NCBI GenBank assembly: GCA_020686985.1
Contig: JAJEPU010000039.1
Location: 1-32,030, forward strand
Length of the DNA stretch: 32,030 nt
Reading direction: 5' to 3'
Origin: Brotaphodocola catenula
Lineage (GTDB): Bacteria; Bacillota; Clostridia; Lachnospirales; Lachnospiraceae
The first letter of the stretch is position 1. Every line of letters begins with the position of its first letter. Position numbers and translations under genes: made by a program. The notes beneath the pieces are model-generated. The model was given only the letters and a program-made list of their open reading frames with translations. It did no database searches and was not told the origin of the DNA. Of this stretch, positions 1 to 8,968 are shown in pieces.

Positions 1-85
1 TAACTGAATAACTGAATAACTGAATAACTGAATAACTGAATAACTGAATAACTGAATAACTGAATAACTGAATAACTGAATAACT
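1..85. repeat. 8-bp tandem repeat (TAACTGAA)n at window edge
   Basis: Ten perfect copies of the octamer TAACTGAA plus a partial eleventh (TAACT) run from the first base to position 85 and then stop abruptly. The array touches the window edge, so its true length is unknown. Each unit contains TAA or TGA stops in several frames and no gene spans it, so it is intergenic. Perfect short-unit arrays of this kind often vary in copy number through replication slippage. Confidence 0.97.
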
Positions 86-216
86 AGAATTATAGCACAG
101 GTGAGAACTCAATTCAACTATAAAAACAAAAACTTACTCTGAATATCGAAAAAAGTCTGAATTTGCGCGGTCACCTCAGCTTGCAGGTTTTTCATAGAGG
201 AGCCTTAAAACCAGAT

Positions 217-359
217 GCGCTCCAGAGCTGAGAGTATCCAATGCGAACCCGTGTTGAGGCGTCGGTGTTTAGGTCGCGTATTTTGCGACCTTACGCACCG
301 CTACGCTGAAACCCGGAGCGAGAGCGTGTTCGCATGGATCTACTCAGTCGATGGAGCGC
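217..359. other. 143-bp nested inverted-repeat element (candidate structured RNA or MITE)
   Basis: The ends are perfect inverted repeats: GCGCTCCA at 217-224 and TGGAGCGC at 352-359. Inside these, TATCCAATGCGAAC (about 235-248) pairs with GTTCGCATGGAT (328-339), and a further arm GCTGAG pairs with CTCAG. The centre has a nested hairpin of GCGT, CGGTG and AGGTCGC pairing with GCGACCT, CACCG and ACGC around the loop GTATTTT. The whole stretch folds into one long, bulged, GC-rich structure set in AT-rich flanks. No T-tract follows on either strand, so it is not a simple terminator, and no credible ORF fills it. It could be a non-coding RNA or a small palindromic repeat element. The rest of 86-455 shows nothing else recognisable. 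Confidence 0.6.
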
Positions 360-455
360 TCAAAAACAACTTTAAACAACTTTATCTGTTGGATTTCTAC
401 ATTACTACTAGACTACTAGCACTTACAGTTTCAACTTCAAATGCTTAGCTGCTTT

Positions 456-1859
456 TTAAATGGTTTTCGGGAAGATTCTGCTTCCGTAACGTCCTGCAAA
501 CACATGACCTTTCTCATCACGAATTGCAGTCAGATAAATATCAGAATACTTCTTGCGAACCATTCCCTGATACGGATAAACCGCCTGAAGCTCCACTGCC
601 TTTCCATTTACAAGCATCGTCAGGCTTTCGTTCTCATCCTTGAGTTCAAACGCATCGCCTTCTCCAGACAGATACGTTCCAGCAAGTTCTTTGCGCTCTT
701 CCTCGCTCCACTCACGCTTTCCGTGCTCTTGGCGCTCCTCAGAAACATCAAGACCACAGTACGCACGAAGAGCTCCATCTGCAATCGCAGCCACAGACAC
801 ATCCATCGTATTGCAAAGAACCACAATGCCGACTTCCTCCTGCGGGCAGAATGAGAAATTGGAAGAAACTCCTGGCAGACTTCCACCATGCTCATAGACC
901 GCACGATCTCCAACCTGCTTCGTCTCAAGACCATATCCGTAATAGACACCCGGCTTCATGAACTGTCTCGGCTTTTCCATCTCCTGAACAGAATAGCGAT
1001 CCACAATGCGATTTCCGTTTCCTGCGGTTCCCTCATTCAGATACATCACCGCATATTTCATCATGTCGCCCAGAGTGGACTTCATAGCTCCGCCACCGTG
1101 AAGCACAAACGCATCATTCTGGTAATCACGGTCTGCTCTCCACTCTCCATTTTCAAAAGAGTACAGCACAGCCGCATTCTCATCTAATGTATTGCGGATA
1201 AAGCTCGTGTTACTTCTATCCATACCGATCGGCTTTAAGACATGCTTGTCGAGATACTCCGCAAACGAATCACAGTCAGAATGACGACGCACGATGTCAG
1301 ACAGCAGTCCGAAACCATCGTTGCAGTAACTCATACGCTGACCCGGACGACCCGTAAAACGAGTCTGATTGTCAAGGCGCTCTGCGACAAGGCGGATTCC
1401 CTCATCTGCAAAATCCTTGCGGTAAATCAGCTCCTCCTCAAGCGTATCCTCGATTCCCATCGCCTGAGCCGTCTTGTCCACAACGATACGCGGAAGCGGG
1501 AAATATCCACCACTGTGACACATCAGATGCCACAGCTTTACCGGCTGATCCTGATTCTTGTTTGTGAACTCCGGAATGTACTTGGACACCGGATCATCCA
1601 CAGAGAGAATTCCATCCATCTGCATCTGCATGATCGACAGCGCCGTGAAAGACTTCGTCACAGATGCCATACCAAAGATCGTATCACGGTTGATCGGGAG
1701 CTTGTTCTCCTCATCGCGGTAACCGAAATACTGCTCATACTGGATCTCTCCCTTTGCATTCACAATGCCGACTGCAACACCACGCGCACTGCAATCCTCC
1801 ATCACCTGAGCGACAAGCGCCTCTAACTGCTTCTTTCCTTCTTCTGTCATACGGTTCAT
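456..1859 (-). CDS. Beta-lactamase-related serine hydrolase (PBP-like fold)
   Basis: 467 aa. The class C beta-lactamase / DD-peptidase triad is visible: S66-V-T-K69 (SxxK), Y178-C-N180 (YxN) and H324-G-G326 (the HTG/KTG equivalent). An extra C-terminal segment of about 90 residues after residue 370 resembles the beta-barrel tail of this family. No signal peptide or membrane anchor is seen, so it is probably cytoplasmic. Its ATG overlaps the TGA of the upstream epimerase gene by four bases (ATGA), which implies translational coupling. Known relatives include DD-peptidases, esterases and D-amino-acid amidases. From its place after a dipeptide importer and an epimerase I infer a peptidase or amidase acting on imported cell-wall peptides. 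The substrate cannot be read from sequence, and a role in antibiotic resistance is not suggested. Confidence 0.85.
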   Translation of the reverse strand: MNRMTEEGKKQLEALVAQVMEDCSARGVAVGIVNAKGEIQYEQYFGYRDEENKLPINRDTIFGMASVTKSFTALSIMQMQMDGILSVDDPVSKYIPEFTNKNQDQPVKLWHLMCHSGGYFPLPRIVVDKTAQAMGIEDTLEEELIYRKDFADEGIRLVAERLDNQTRFTGRPGQRMSYCNDGFGLLSDIVRRHSDCDSFAEYLDKHVLKPIGMDRSNTSFIRNTLDENAAVLYSFENGEWRADRDYQNDAFVLHGGGAMKSTLGDMMKYAVMYLNEGTAGNGNRIVDRYSVQEMEKPRQFMKPGVYYGYGLETKQVGDRAVYEHGGSLPGVSSNFSFCPQEEVGIVVLCNTMDVSVAAIADGALRAYCGLDVSEERQEHGKREWSEEERKELAGTYLSGEGDAFELKDENESLTMLVNGKAVELQAVYPYQGMVRKKYSDIYLTAIRDEKGHVFAGRYGSRIFPKTI

Positions 1860-2941
1860 GAGAACATCTCCTTTTTCAGGCTACGGATTCCAAGACCAGC
1901 CTCGGAAGACAGAACCAGATGTCTCGTATCCTTGACATCAAATCCACCCTCAAACGGCAGTGCCTTTAAGGAGAAGGTTGCATCCAGATCTGCGCGGGTG
2001 ATATTCTTCATTCCTGCGCCGAGGGAAGCTGCTGCGGTGATACCGATACCACTCTCCTCTGCCATACATCCAAGCATACACTCCACACCAGAAGCCTCAG
2101 AGATTGCAACAATCTTCTTTGCCTCGTAGATACCGCCACACTTCATCAGCTTGATGTTGATGTAGTCCACAGCGCGCTCAGAGACAAGACGCAGTGCATC
2201 CTTGGAATCCCAACAGCTCTCGTCTGCCATGATCGGCACACTGCTGTGAGCCGTAACAAACTTGAGTCCCTCAAAATCGAATCTCGGAACCGGCTGTTCT
2301 ACCAGCTCGATGTCATACTCATTTAAGCGGGCAATCAGCTCAACCGCCTCTTTTGCCTTCCATCCCTGGTTTGCATCGAGACGAATCTTCACATCATCGC
2401 CGACAGCCTCACGGATTGCACGAACTCTTGCAAGATCGGTTGCAAAATCTGTTCCAACTTTCGTCTTGATCACGTTAAATCCAGCCTTCACATGCTCTCT
2501 CGCACGCTCTGCCATCACCTGCGGATCGTCGATGCCAACCGTCATATCGGTCTCGATCTCTCCGGACATACCGCCGAGAACCTTGTAGAGCGGAAGGTTT
2601 GCGCTCTTTCCGATGATGTCGTGACAGGCAATATCAATCGCTGCCTTTGCCGTTCCACAGTAAGCGACTGCACGGTTCATCACAGCATATACCTTCTCCA
2701 TATCTCTCGGGTCAACACCGATCAGCTTCTCCTTGATACGCTCGATCGTTGCAATCGTGCCCTCAAGGTTCTCACCGGTGATAAACGGTCCCGGGGAGCC
2801 TTCTCCATATCCGGTGATTCCTTCATCTGTTTCCACCTCAACCAGACAGCTGACCGCATGAGTGATCAGTCCGAGGGAAATGCGGAACGGGCGCACAAGC
2901 GGCACCTGCATCTTGTAAATCTTGATATCCGTGATTTTCAT
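1856..2941 (-). CDS. Dipeptide epimerase (L-Ala-D/L-Glu type, enolase superfamily)
   Basis: 361 aa, full length for the mandelate racemase / muconate lactonising family. The residues expected for L-Ala-D/L-Glu epimerases are present at matching positions: the KxK pair at K159/K161, metal ligands D189, E215 and D240, and the second catalytic lysine in NIKLMKCGG (K264). The substrate-loop sequence LGCMAEESGIG near residue 290 also suits dipeptide epimerases. The enzyme inverts the alpha carbon of the second residue in dipeptides such as L-Ala-D-Glu from peptidoglycan, making them digestible. The start ATG has an upstream GAAAGGAAG site. It lies 215 bases downstream of the ABC-transporter genes and overlaps the serine hydrolase gene. 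Exact dipeptide preference is inferred; other L-X-D/L-X specificities exist in the family. Confidence 0.88.
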   Translation of the reverse strand: MKITDIKIYKMQVPLVRPFRISLGLITHAVSCLVEVETDEGITGYGEGSPGPFITGENLEGTIATIERIKEKLIGVDPRDMEKVYAVMNRAVAYCGTAKAAIDIACHDIIGKSANLPLYKVLGGMSGEIETDMTVGIDDPQVMAERAREHVKAGFNVIKTKVGTDFATDLARVRAIREAVGDDVKIRLDANQGWKAKEAVELIARLNEYDIELVEQPVPRFDFEGLKFVTAHSSVPIMADESCWDSKDALRLVSERAVDYINIKLMKCGGIYEAKKIVAISEASGVECMLGCMAEESGIGITAAASLGAGMKNITRADLDATFSLKALPFEGGFDVKDTRHLVLSSEAGLGIRSLKKEMFS

Positions 2942-3013
2942 GACACTACGCTTCCTTTCACATGTTTCATTTTTTATTTTTTTAAATCAAATTCTGATTT
3001 TTATTTTTTTAAC

Positions 3014-3065
3014 CAAAGCGTGTTTGGCACCCTGCCCCAAAAGAGCCGATACCAAACACACTTTG
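3014..3065. other. Intercistronic hairpin between transporter and epimerase genes
   Basis: An 18-bp stem, CAAAGCGTGTTTGGCACC against GATACCAAACACACTTTG with three wobble-type differences, encloses a 16-base loop. It lies in the gap 2942-3156. On the minus strand the hairpin is followed by an A-rich stretch rather than a T-tract, so it is not a canonical terminator; on the plus strand there is no T-tract either. It may stabilise the upstream mRNA or reduce expression of the two enzyme genes. A hairpin of similar sequence sits at 17659-17704. Confidence 0.7.
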
Positions 3066-3156
3066 ATTACAGATATTTAAGCATTACGCTGTTTTAAGTA
3101 CATGAAGTGCAATAAATTTTTCCAATCAGAATCCAGAATCACTGCGCTTCTCGATT

Positions 3157-4152
3157 TTATTTGCAACCATCGCAGAAATGGCAGGCACACATATGACCGT
3201 TTCCGATGTCTCGAAGCTCCGGCTTCTGCGTGGAACAGATATCCTTTGCCATAAAGCAACGGGTGTGGAAAATACAGCCTGACGGCGGATTTGCCGGGCT
3301 CGGAAGGTCTCCCTGAAGAATGATCTTCTTTCTCTTGGAATGACGCTCCGGCATCGGGATTGCAGACAAAAGTGCCTGCGTGTACGGATGAGACGGATTT
3401 GCAAAGAGCTCCTTCTTGTCCGCCATCTCCACCACATGACCGAGGTACATAACCATGACACGATCAGAAATGTGCTTGATAACACTCAGATTATGGGAAA
3501 TGAAGATATACGCCATTCCCATCGAGTTCTGCAACTCTCTCAGCAGGTTCAGCACCTGAGACTGAATCGAAACATCAAGTGCAGATACTGGCTCATCGCA
3601 GACAACGAGAGACGGACCGAGCACGATTGCACGCGCGATACCGATTCTCTGACGCTGACCACCGGAGAACTCGTGCGGGTAACGGTTGTAGTACTTCGGG
3701 TTCAGGCCTACGACTTCCATGGTCTTGAGTACCTGAGCACGAGTCTCCTCAGCGGTTTTGTAGCGCTTCTGGATGTTTAACGGCTCGGCGATCACCTCAC
3801 CGACCGTCATTCTCGGGTTCAGGGATGCATACGGGTCCTGGAAAATGATCTGCATGTCCGCACGCATCTTTCTCAGCTCCTGACCGGATGCCTTTCCGAA
3901 GTCCCTGCCCTTGTAAAGAATCTGACCGGAAGTCGGCTCAATCAGACGCAGAACCGAACGACCCATCGTTGACTTTCCGCATCCGGACTCACCTACGACT
4001 CCAAGCGTCTCTCTCGGATTTAAGGTAAAGGACACATCATCAACTGCCTTGATCCAGGATTTTTCTTTTGCGAAAAAGGACGATCTCGCCGGGAACAATT
4101 TTCGCAGATTTTTGACCTCTAACAGAGGGGTCTTGTCATTTGCTTCGCTCAT
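3157..4152 (-). CDS. dppF: Oligopeptide/dipeptide ABC transporter ATP-binding protein (DppF/OppF type)
   Basis: 331 aa from the ATG at 4152, which shares one base with the TGA of the preceding gene (TGATG) and has GGAGGAG upstream. Walker A is GESGCGKS (54-61), the ABC signature is [11 protein letters not shown], and Walker B is [12 protein letters not shown]. The C-terminal oligopeptide-transporter tail carries the GCIFHTRC…C cysteine pattern typical of OppD/DppD-type ATPases. It is one of two ATPases that would pair with the permeases encoded at 5152-7005. It is the last transporter gene before the 215-base gap holding the intercistronic hairpin. Peptide specificity comes from the binding protein and neighbours, not from this subunit. 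Confidence 0.93.
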   Translation of the reverse strand: MSEANDKTPLLEVKNLRKLFPARSSFFAKEKSWIKAVDDVSFTLNPRETLGVVGESGCGKSTMGRSVLRLIEPTSGQILYKGRDFGKASGQELRKMRADMQIIFQDPYASLNPRMTVGEVIAEPLNIQKRYKTAEETRAQVLKTMEVVGLNPKYYNRYPHEFSGGQRQRIGIARAIVLGPSLVVCDEPVSALDVSIQSQVLNLLRELQNSMGMAYIFISHNLSVIKHISDRVMVMYLGHVVEMADKKELFANPSHPYTQALLSAIPMPERHSKRKKIILQGDLPSPANPPSGCIFHTRCFMAKDICSTQKPELRDIGNGHMCACHFCDGCK

Positions 4153-5138
4153 CAGACGTTCTCCTCCCATTCTTTTGTATACTTAAAGCAACGAACCTTG
4201 CGTCCTTCTGCCTCCACAAGCTCCGGCATCTTCTGCTTACAGATCTCGCGCGCCTGCGGACATCTCGGGCAGAATGCACAGCCCTTTGGCATATCATCAA
4301 AGCTCGGCACCATACCCTTGATCACGCTCAGTTCCTTCGTATCATCGTCATCGAGCTTCGGAATACACTTCATCAGACCGTCGGTATACGGATGCATCGG
4401 CTTCTCAAAGATCTGGTCGCAGGTCGCATGCTCAACAACCTTACCTGCATACATAACCATGACATCATCGGCAACCTCAGCGATAACACCGAGGTCATGA
4501 GTGATCATCATGACGGAAGTACCCGTCTCATTTTTCAACTCATTGATCAGATCGAGGATCTGTGCCTGAATTGTCACATCAAGTGCAGTCGTCGGCTCAT
4601 CACAGATCAGCATTTCCGGATTACAGCAAAGTGCCATTGCGATCATAACACGCTGACGCATACCGCCGGAGAGCTGATGCGGATACTCATCGAAACGACG
4701 CTCCGGAAGCGGGATCTTAACGAGTTTAAGCATCTCGATTCCGCGCTCTCTCGCCTGACGCTTCGTCATATGTTCATGAAGAAGCAGAGCCTCCGTGATC
4801 TGCTCTCCGATCGTATAAACCGGGTTCAGAGAGGTCATCGGCTCCTGGAAAATCATTGCGATCTGCTTACCGCGGATCTGACGCATCTGATCTTCCGTCT
4901 TCTTTAAGAGATCTTCGCCCGCAAAGAGAATCTCTCCTCCCTCGATCTTTCCTGGCTTCTCCACCAGACCCATGATTGAGAGGGAGGTGATACTCTTTCC
5001 GCAACCGGACTCTCCTACGATTCCAAGGGTTTTTCCCTTTTCCACATCAAAGGACACATCGTTGACAGCCTTTACCAGACCGGCCTGCGTGTGGAAATAG
5101 GTCTTCAGATTTTTTACCTGTAAAATTTTCTCTGCCAT
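4152..5138 (-). CDS. dppD: Oligopeptide/dipeptide ABC transporter ATP-binding protein (DppD/OppD type)
   Basis: 328 aa. I chose the ATG at 5138 because AAGGAGG lies about 8 bases upstream; a GTG nine bases earlier is in frame but too close to that site. Walker A GESGCGKS (42-49), signature [12 protein letters not shown] and Walker [13 protein letters not shown] are all present. The C-terminal peptide-transporter extension contains [15 protein letters not shown], a four-cysteine arrangement seen in this subfamily. It lies between the permease genes and the second ATPase gene, in the usual B-C-D-F order. Together the two ATPases would energise peptide import at the inner face of the membrane. 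Confidence 0.93.
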   Translation of the reverse strand: MAEKILQVKNLKTYFHTQAGLVKAVNDVSFDVEKGKTLGIVGESGCGKSITSLSIMGLVEKPGKIEGGEILFAGEDLLKKTEDQMRQIRGKQIAMIFQEPMTSLNPVYTIGEQITEALLLHEHMTKRQARERGIEMLKLVKIPLPERRFDEYPHQLSGGMRQRVMIAMALCCNPEMLICDEPTTALDVTIQAQILDLINELKNETGTSVMMITHDLGVIAEVADDVMVMYAGKVVEHATCDQIFEKPMHPYTDGLMKCIPKLDDDDTKELSVIKGMVPSFDDMPKGCAFCPRCPQAREICKQKMPELVEAEGRKVRCFKYTKEWEENV

Positions 5139-5151
5139 TTCACACACCTCC

Positions 5152-6069
5152 TTAGTTCTTTAACTTCGGGTCAAGCGCATCTCTCAGACCATCACCGAAG
5201 ATATTGAATGCGATAACCGTGATCATGATTGCCACACCTGGCATAATGCTGTATACCGGACGATAGCTGATGAATGTCTGTGCCGCGCTGATCATGTTAC
5301 CCCAGGACGGAGTCGGAGGCTGAATACCGATTCCAAGGAAGCTCAAGGATGCCTCGTACATGATTGCGTTCGGGATACCGAGCGTTACGAGAACGATGAT
5401 CGTGGACAGGCAGTTCGGAACGAGTCCCTTCATGATGATCCAGTAAGTAGAAGCACCGCAGGCACGGCTCGCCTCGATGTACTCCTTCTCCTTCAACTGC
5501 ATAACCGAACCACGGATCATACGGGCGGTACGAACCCAGGTCAGAAGACCGAGTGCGATGAAGAGGTTGAGCACGCCTTTTCCGAGGAAGGTCATGATTG
5601 CCATTGCAAAGATCAGATCCGGGAATGCCTGGAAGATCTCCATGATACGGGAGATCGTGTTGTCAATCCAACCGCCGTAGTAACCGGCTAAAGAACCGAG
5701 GGTGACACCCACGATCGAAGCGATGACCTGAGCGACGATACCAATGCTGATCGAAACGCGGGAACCGTAAATGATTCTCGAGAGAATGTCACGACCAAAC
5801 TCGTCGGTTCCAAATGGATGCGCCATACTCGGTGCAGACAGAACCGCACTGTAGTCCTGGAATGTCGGATCATATGGAGCGATTAACGGTGCGAAAATCG
5901 CCATCAGCACAAGAAGAATCAGAAGACCTGCACAGAACATTGCCATCTTGTTCTTCTTTAAGCGACGAAGGCTGTCGCCGTAAAAGCTCGAATACTGCAT
6001 GCCATTTTCCATGACATCCTGTTCGAACTGTTTCTGTTTGTTAAAAAATCCAAATACTTTCTTTGCCAT
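5152..6069 (-). CDS. dppC: Oligopeptide/dipeptide ABC transporter permease (DppC/OppC type)
   Basis: 305 aa with a cytoplasmic N-terminal stretch, a first membrane helix near residues 43-65 and a periplasmic-side segment containing HPFGTDEFGRDILSRI, a hallmark of OppC/DppC. The binding-protein-dependent transport domain follows, with the coupling-loop region around KEYIEASRACGAS. The start is supported by AAAGGAG upstream, only three bases after the preceding permease stop codon. It forms the heterodimeric membrane channel with the product of the gene at 6073-7005. Confidence 0.93.
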   Translation of the reverse strand: MAKKVFGFFNKQKQFEQDVMENGMQYSSFYGDSLRRLKKNKMAMFCAGLLILLVLMAIFAPLIAPYDPTFQDYSAVLSAPSMAHPFGTDEFGRDILSRIIYGSRVSISIGIVAQVIASIVGVTLGSLAGYYGGWIDNTISRIMEIFQAFPDLIFAMAIMTFLGKGVLNLFIALGLLTWVRTARMIRGSVMQLKEKEYIEASRACGASTYWIIMKGLVPNCLSTIIVLVTLGIPNAIMYEASLSFLGIGIQPPTPSWGNMISAAQTFISYRPVYSIMPGVAIMITVIAFNIFGDGLRDALDPKLKN

Positions 6070-6072
6070 CTC

Positions 6073-7005
6073 TTAGGCCGCTCCTTTCCCGTAACGGATC
6101 CGCGGATCCAGAAATGCGTAAGAAACATCCACAAGCAGGTTTACCACAACGAAGACGAAGGCGATATACATAACCGTTCCCTCAAGAAGCGGCAGATCTC
6201 GGTTTGACATTGCATCAACCGCAAGTTTACCGATACCTGGGATGGAAAATACCTTCTCAATCAGCATGGAACCTGTCAGCATGTAACCGAAGTCGGTTCC
6301 GACAAGCGTTACAATCGGAATCATCGCGTTCTTGAGTGCGTGTTTTAAGATAACCGCCCAACGCTTTACACCCTTTGCCTTTGCGGTACGGATGTAATCC
6401 TGTCCGAGAACCTCCAACATACTGGTACGAGTGATTCGTGCCATATTTCCTGCATAACGAGCGCCAAGAGCGACACTCGGCAGGATATAAGCCGCCACGG
6501 AATCAAATCCGGAAATCGGCAGAATATTCAACTTTAATCCGAAAATAATCTGAAGAATGATTGCCACCCAGAATGCCGGTGCAGATACACCGATAATCGC
6601 AAGGACCATAACAACGGTATCAATTCCCTTTCCGCGCTTTACAGCAGCGAAGATACCGCACGGAATTCCGATAATTGCAGCAAACACAAAGGACATGCAA
6701 GCCAGCTTTACCGTTACCTTAAAGCAACGCATAAGCGCGTCCGTTACAACCTCTTTGGTAAAATAAGAAGTTCCAAAATCAAGATGAACCGCACCCTTGA
6801 TAAAATTGAGATACTGAACATAATAAGGCAGATCCAACCCCAACTCATGACGAACTTTTGCGATCGTCTCCGGATCTGCACGCTTCTCCAGCATCAGAGC
6901 AACCGGATCACCCGGAACTACCTGAAGCAGGACGAATGTAATCAGACTGATGCCCACCAGAACAAAGATTGTCTGTACCAGGCGTTTTGCCGTGTATGAA
7001 AGCAT
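6073..7005 (-). CDS. dppB: Oligopeptide/dipeptide ABC transporter permease (DppB/OppB type)
   Basis: 310 aa with an N-terminal helix followed by the family signature VVPGDPVALML near residue 30, and further helices typical of OppB/DppB. The ATPase coupling loop is visible as QDYIRTAKAKGV. The start ATG has AGGAGAAAATCA directly upstream. A 91-base gap containing a stable hairpin separates it from the binding-protein gene, a common arrangement that allows more binding protein than permease to be made. It is the partner of the next permease in the channel. Confidence 0.93.
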   Translation of the reverse strand: MLSYTAKRLVQTIFVLVGISLITFVLLQVVPGDPVALMLEKRADPETIAKVRHELGLDLPYYVQYLNFIKGAVHLDFGTSYFTKEVVTDALMRCFKVTVKLACMSFVFAAIIGIPCGIFAAVKRGKGIDTVVMVLAIIGVSAPAFWVAIILQIIFGLKLNILPISGFDSVAAYILPSVALGARYAGNMARITRTSMLEVLGQDYIRTAKAKGVKRWAVILKHALKNAMIPIVTLVGTDFGYMLTGSMLIEKVFSIPGIGKLAVDAMSNRDLPLLEGTVMYIAFVFVVVNLLVDVSYAFLDPRIRYGKGAA

Positions 7006-7025
7006 TGATTTTCTCCTATAATAGT

Positions 7026-7067
7026 GAGAAAGGAAGGCTGTAAAACGCGCACAGCCTCCCTCTTCTC
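7026..7067 (-). other. Intercistronic hairpin between binding-protein and permease genes
   Basis: On the minus strand GGGAGGCTGT pairs with ACAGCCTTCCT around the loop GCGCGTTTT, with flanking GAGAA/TTCTC extending the stem. No T-tract follows, so I read it as a partial attenuator or 3'-end stabiliser for the binding-protein message rather than an operon end. Confidence 0.65.
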
Positions 7068-7096
7068 AGAACATTTGTATAAGTTTGCGCAAATGA

Positions 7097-8722
7097 CTAC
7101 TGAATATCTGCGTTCTTCCAGAACATACGGAAGGTGGAATCCATCTGGAATCCGCTGATCTTCGGGTTCAGCAGATAGAACTTGGTCTCATTGTACAGAG
7201 GAGTGGTTGCCCAATCTTCTCTGGTCATGATGTGCTCTGCCTTTACGTAAATCTCCTGACGCTCTGCATCATCGGTGGTTGCAATACCATCCTCAAGTAA
7301 CTGGTCAAACTCAGCGTTGTGCCAGAAGCTGGAGTTGGTATCGGTCTTGGTCATCGGATACAGCATGCTCTCCGGATCTGCGTAATCAACATACCAGTTG
7401 GAGATACCGCAATCAACACCACCGCTCTTCTTCATATCAGACCATGCTGCGGAGTCAACCTGCTCAACCTCTACGTTGATGCCTGCTGCCTTTGCCTGCT
7501 GCTGGAATGCAGTTGCGATTGCAACGTTACCCTGATACTTGGTGTTTACAGTTACACGCAGATCAATACCATCCGGATATCCTGCCTCAGCAAGGAGCTG
7601 TTTTGCCTGCTCCGGATTGTACTCGAACTCCGGAAGGCTATCATCATGTCCGATGATTCCAGCCGGGATGTAGGAGGTCGGAACCGTAGCGGTGCCATGC
7701 AGAATGCTGTCGCAGATGGACTTACGGTCGATGGAAAGAGCGATTGCCTCTCTTACCTTTGCATCCGGGAAGGTCTTGGAGTTTACAGTCAGGCTGTAGC
7801 ATCCGGTCGGCTGGAAGCCATGCATCTGATCCTTCAGATCCGGGTTGCTGGAGTATACCGGGTAGATGGACGGATCTACGTCAACGTAGTCTACATTACC
7901 CTTCTGGTACTCAAGAACCTGAGTGTTTACATCCTCGATGAACTTGTAATCAAGACCATCCAGCTTTACGCCGTCATCATGATAATCCTCAAAACGGGAA
8001 AGAGTTACGCCAACGCCGGTCTGATAGCTGTCCATCTTGAACGGGCCAGTACCGTACAGAACGCTCATACCCCAGTTATCTCCTGCCTCCTCGCAAGCAT
8101 CCTGCGGATAGATTGCGCAGTAAGCGGTAGACAGAACAGAAAGGAACGGAGCATACGGCTTTTTCAGCTGAATCGTGAAGTGGGTATCATCCTGAACCTC
8201 GATGCCGGACAGCTCATCTGCGGTACCAGCGCTCAGCTCATCATAACCTACCACGTTCTCCAGCAAGGTTGCCATCTTTGCCATCTTGACCAGACGCTCG
8301 TAAGAATACTTTACGTCAGAAGCCTTCAGAGTCTCGCCGTTGTGGAATTTCACATCCGGAAGAAGCTCGAAGCTGTAAGTCATCTGATCATCAGAGATTG
8401 TCGGCATGGAAGCTAACAGGGTCGGCTCCAGACCGTTCTCCGTTGTGGTCAGCAGGGACTCCGTGATGTTGTCTGTGATCTTCATAACGATGCTGTAAGT
8501 GTACTGCTGTGGGTCCAGCGCTACCTGCGGATCTACAGCTGCAACTCTTACAATCTTTCCAGAACCATCCGTTGTGGTTTCTGCAGCAGAACTCTCTGCT
8601 GTTGCACTTGTCTCAGCAGAAGCATCTGCGGCAGTTGTCTCGGTGCTCTTAGATCCGCCACATGCAGTCAGAGAAACTGCAAGTACACAGCCAAGAGCGA
8701 TTCCTGCCAATGTCTTTTTCAT
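7097..8722 (-). CDS. dppA: Peptide ABC transporter substrate-binding lipoprotein (SBP family 5)
   Basis: 541 aa from the ATG at 8722, chosen because it has AGAGGAAG upstream and starts a classic lipoprotein signal (MKKTLAG…) with lipobox LTAC at 18-21. The frame stays open further upstream, but that part encodes no export signal and overlaps structured leader sequence. After a Ser/Ala/Thr-rich linker (22-55) comes a full family-5 solute-binding domain, with SYSFELLPDVKFHNGE and the KPYAPFLSVL region typical of DppA/OppA. It is anchored outside the membrane and delivers peptides to the permeases. Downstream epimerase and hydrolase genes suggest that its cargo is dipeptide or muropeptide, but this is inference. 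Confidence 0.92.
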   Translation of the reverse strand: MKKTLAGIALGCVLAVSLTACGGSKSTETTAADASAETSATAESSAAETTTDGSGKIVRVAAVDPQVALDPQQYTYSIVMKITDNITESLLTTTENGLEPTLLASMPTISDDQMTYSFELLPDVKFHNGETLKASDVKYSYERLVKMAKMATLLENVVGYDELSAGTADELSGIEVQDDTHFTIQLKKPYAPFLSVLSTAYCAIYPQDACEEAGDNWGMSVLYGTGPFKMDSYQTGVGVTLSRFEDYHDDGVKLDGLDYKFIEDVNTQVLEYQKGNVDYVDVDPSIYPVYSSNPDLKDQMHGFQPTGCYSLTVNSKTFPDAKVREAIALSIDRKSICDSILHGTATVPTSYIPAGIIGHDDSLPEFEYNPEQAKQLLAEAGYPDGIDLRVTVNTKYQGNVAIATAFQQQAKAAGINVEVEQVDSAAWSDMKKSGGVDCGISNWYVDYADPESMLYPMTKTDTNSSFWHNAEFDQLLEDGIATTDDAERQEIYVKAEHIMTREDWATTPLYNETKFYLLNPKISGFQMDSTFRMFWKNADIQ

Positions 8723-8847
8723 TTGCTTTACTTCCTCTCTTTGTAATCTTTGCTTTTCAGGTCTGCTGAATCTTTTGTGTCCCTTCGTTCTCCCAATCGA
8801 AGTTATGTTCCCTCGGAATCCGAGAATACATCGTCCACGCTGATAGA

Positions 8848-8887
8848 CAAAAAGCTGTTGGAACTGCGCGTGTTCCTGACAGCTTTT
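8848..8887 (-). terminator. Second terminator-like hairpin in the dppA leader
   Basis: On the minus strand AAAAGCTGT pairs with ACAGCTTTT, with an inner GGAAC/GTTCC pair around a short loop, followed by a short run of T (GCTTTTTG). It lies about 125 bases upstream of the dppA start and downstream of another terminator at 8963-9014. Two further small hairpins (CTCGG-ATT-CCGAG near 8813-8825 and a CTTCG/CGAAG stem near 8780-8800) lie between it and the gene. Confidence 0.6.
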
Positions 8888-8913
8888 CATGAAAATGCTG
8901 TTCAGATCTTCTC

Positions 8914-8968
8914 TTTTTTAGAGCATATAGACTCTGAAATCTCTTTCTTCTGTATATGTTCTAAAAAA
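8914..8968. repeat. 16-bp inverted repeat overlapping the leader terminator T-tract
   Basis: TTTTTTAGAGCATATA (8914-8929) and TATATGTTCTAAAAAA (8953-8968) are inverted repeats with one mismatch. On the minus strand the first-transcribed arm contains most of the T-tract of the terminator at 8963-9014. Alternative pairing between the T-tract and the downstream A-rich arm is therefore possible. Confidence 0.7.

Noticed and set aside
441-854. Plus-strand ORFs opposite the serine hydrolase, and similar long shadows opposite other genes
   Set aside because: They are antisense to genes with clear motifs and lack ribosome sites and recognisable protein features.
456-1859. Beta-lactamase resistance gene
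   Set aside because: The SxxK, YxN and HGG motifs fit many serine hydrolases. Lack of a signal peptide and linkage to a dipeptide epimerase argue against secreted antibiotic resistance.
8723-8890. N-terminal extension of the peptide-binding protein by 56 residues
   Set aside because: The extension covers a terminator-like hairpin, lacks an export signal, and would place the lipoprotein signal inside the protein. The downstream ATG has a good ribosome site.
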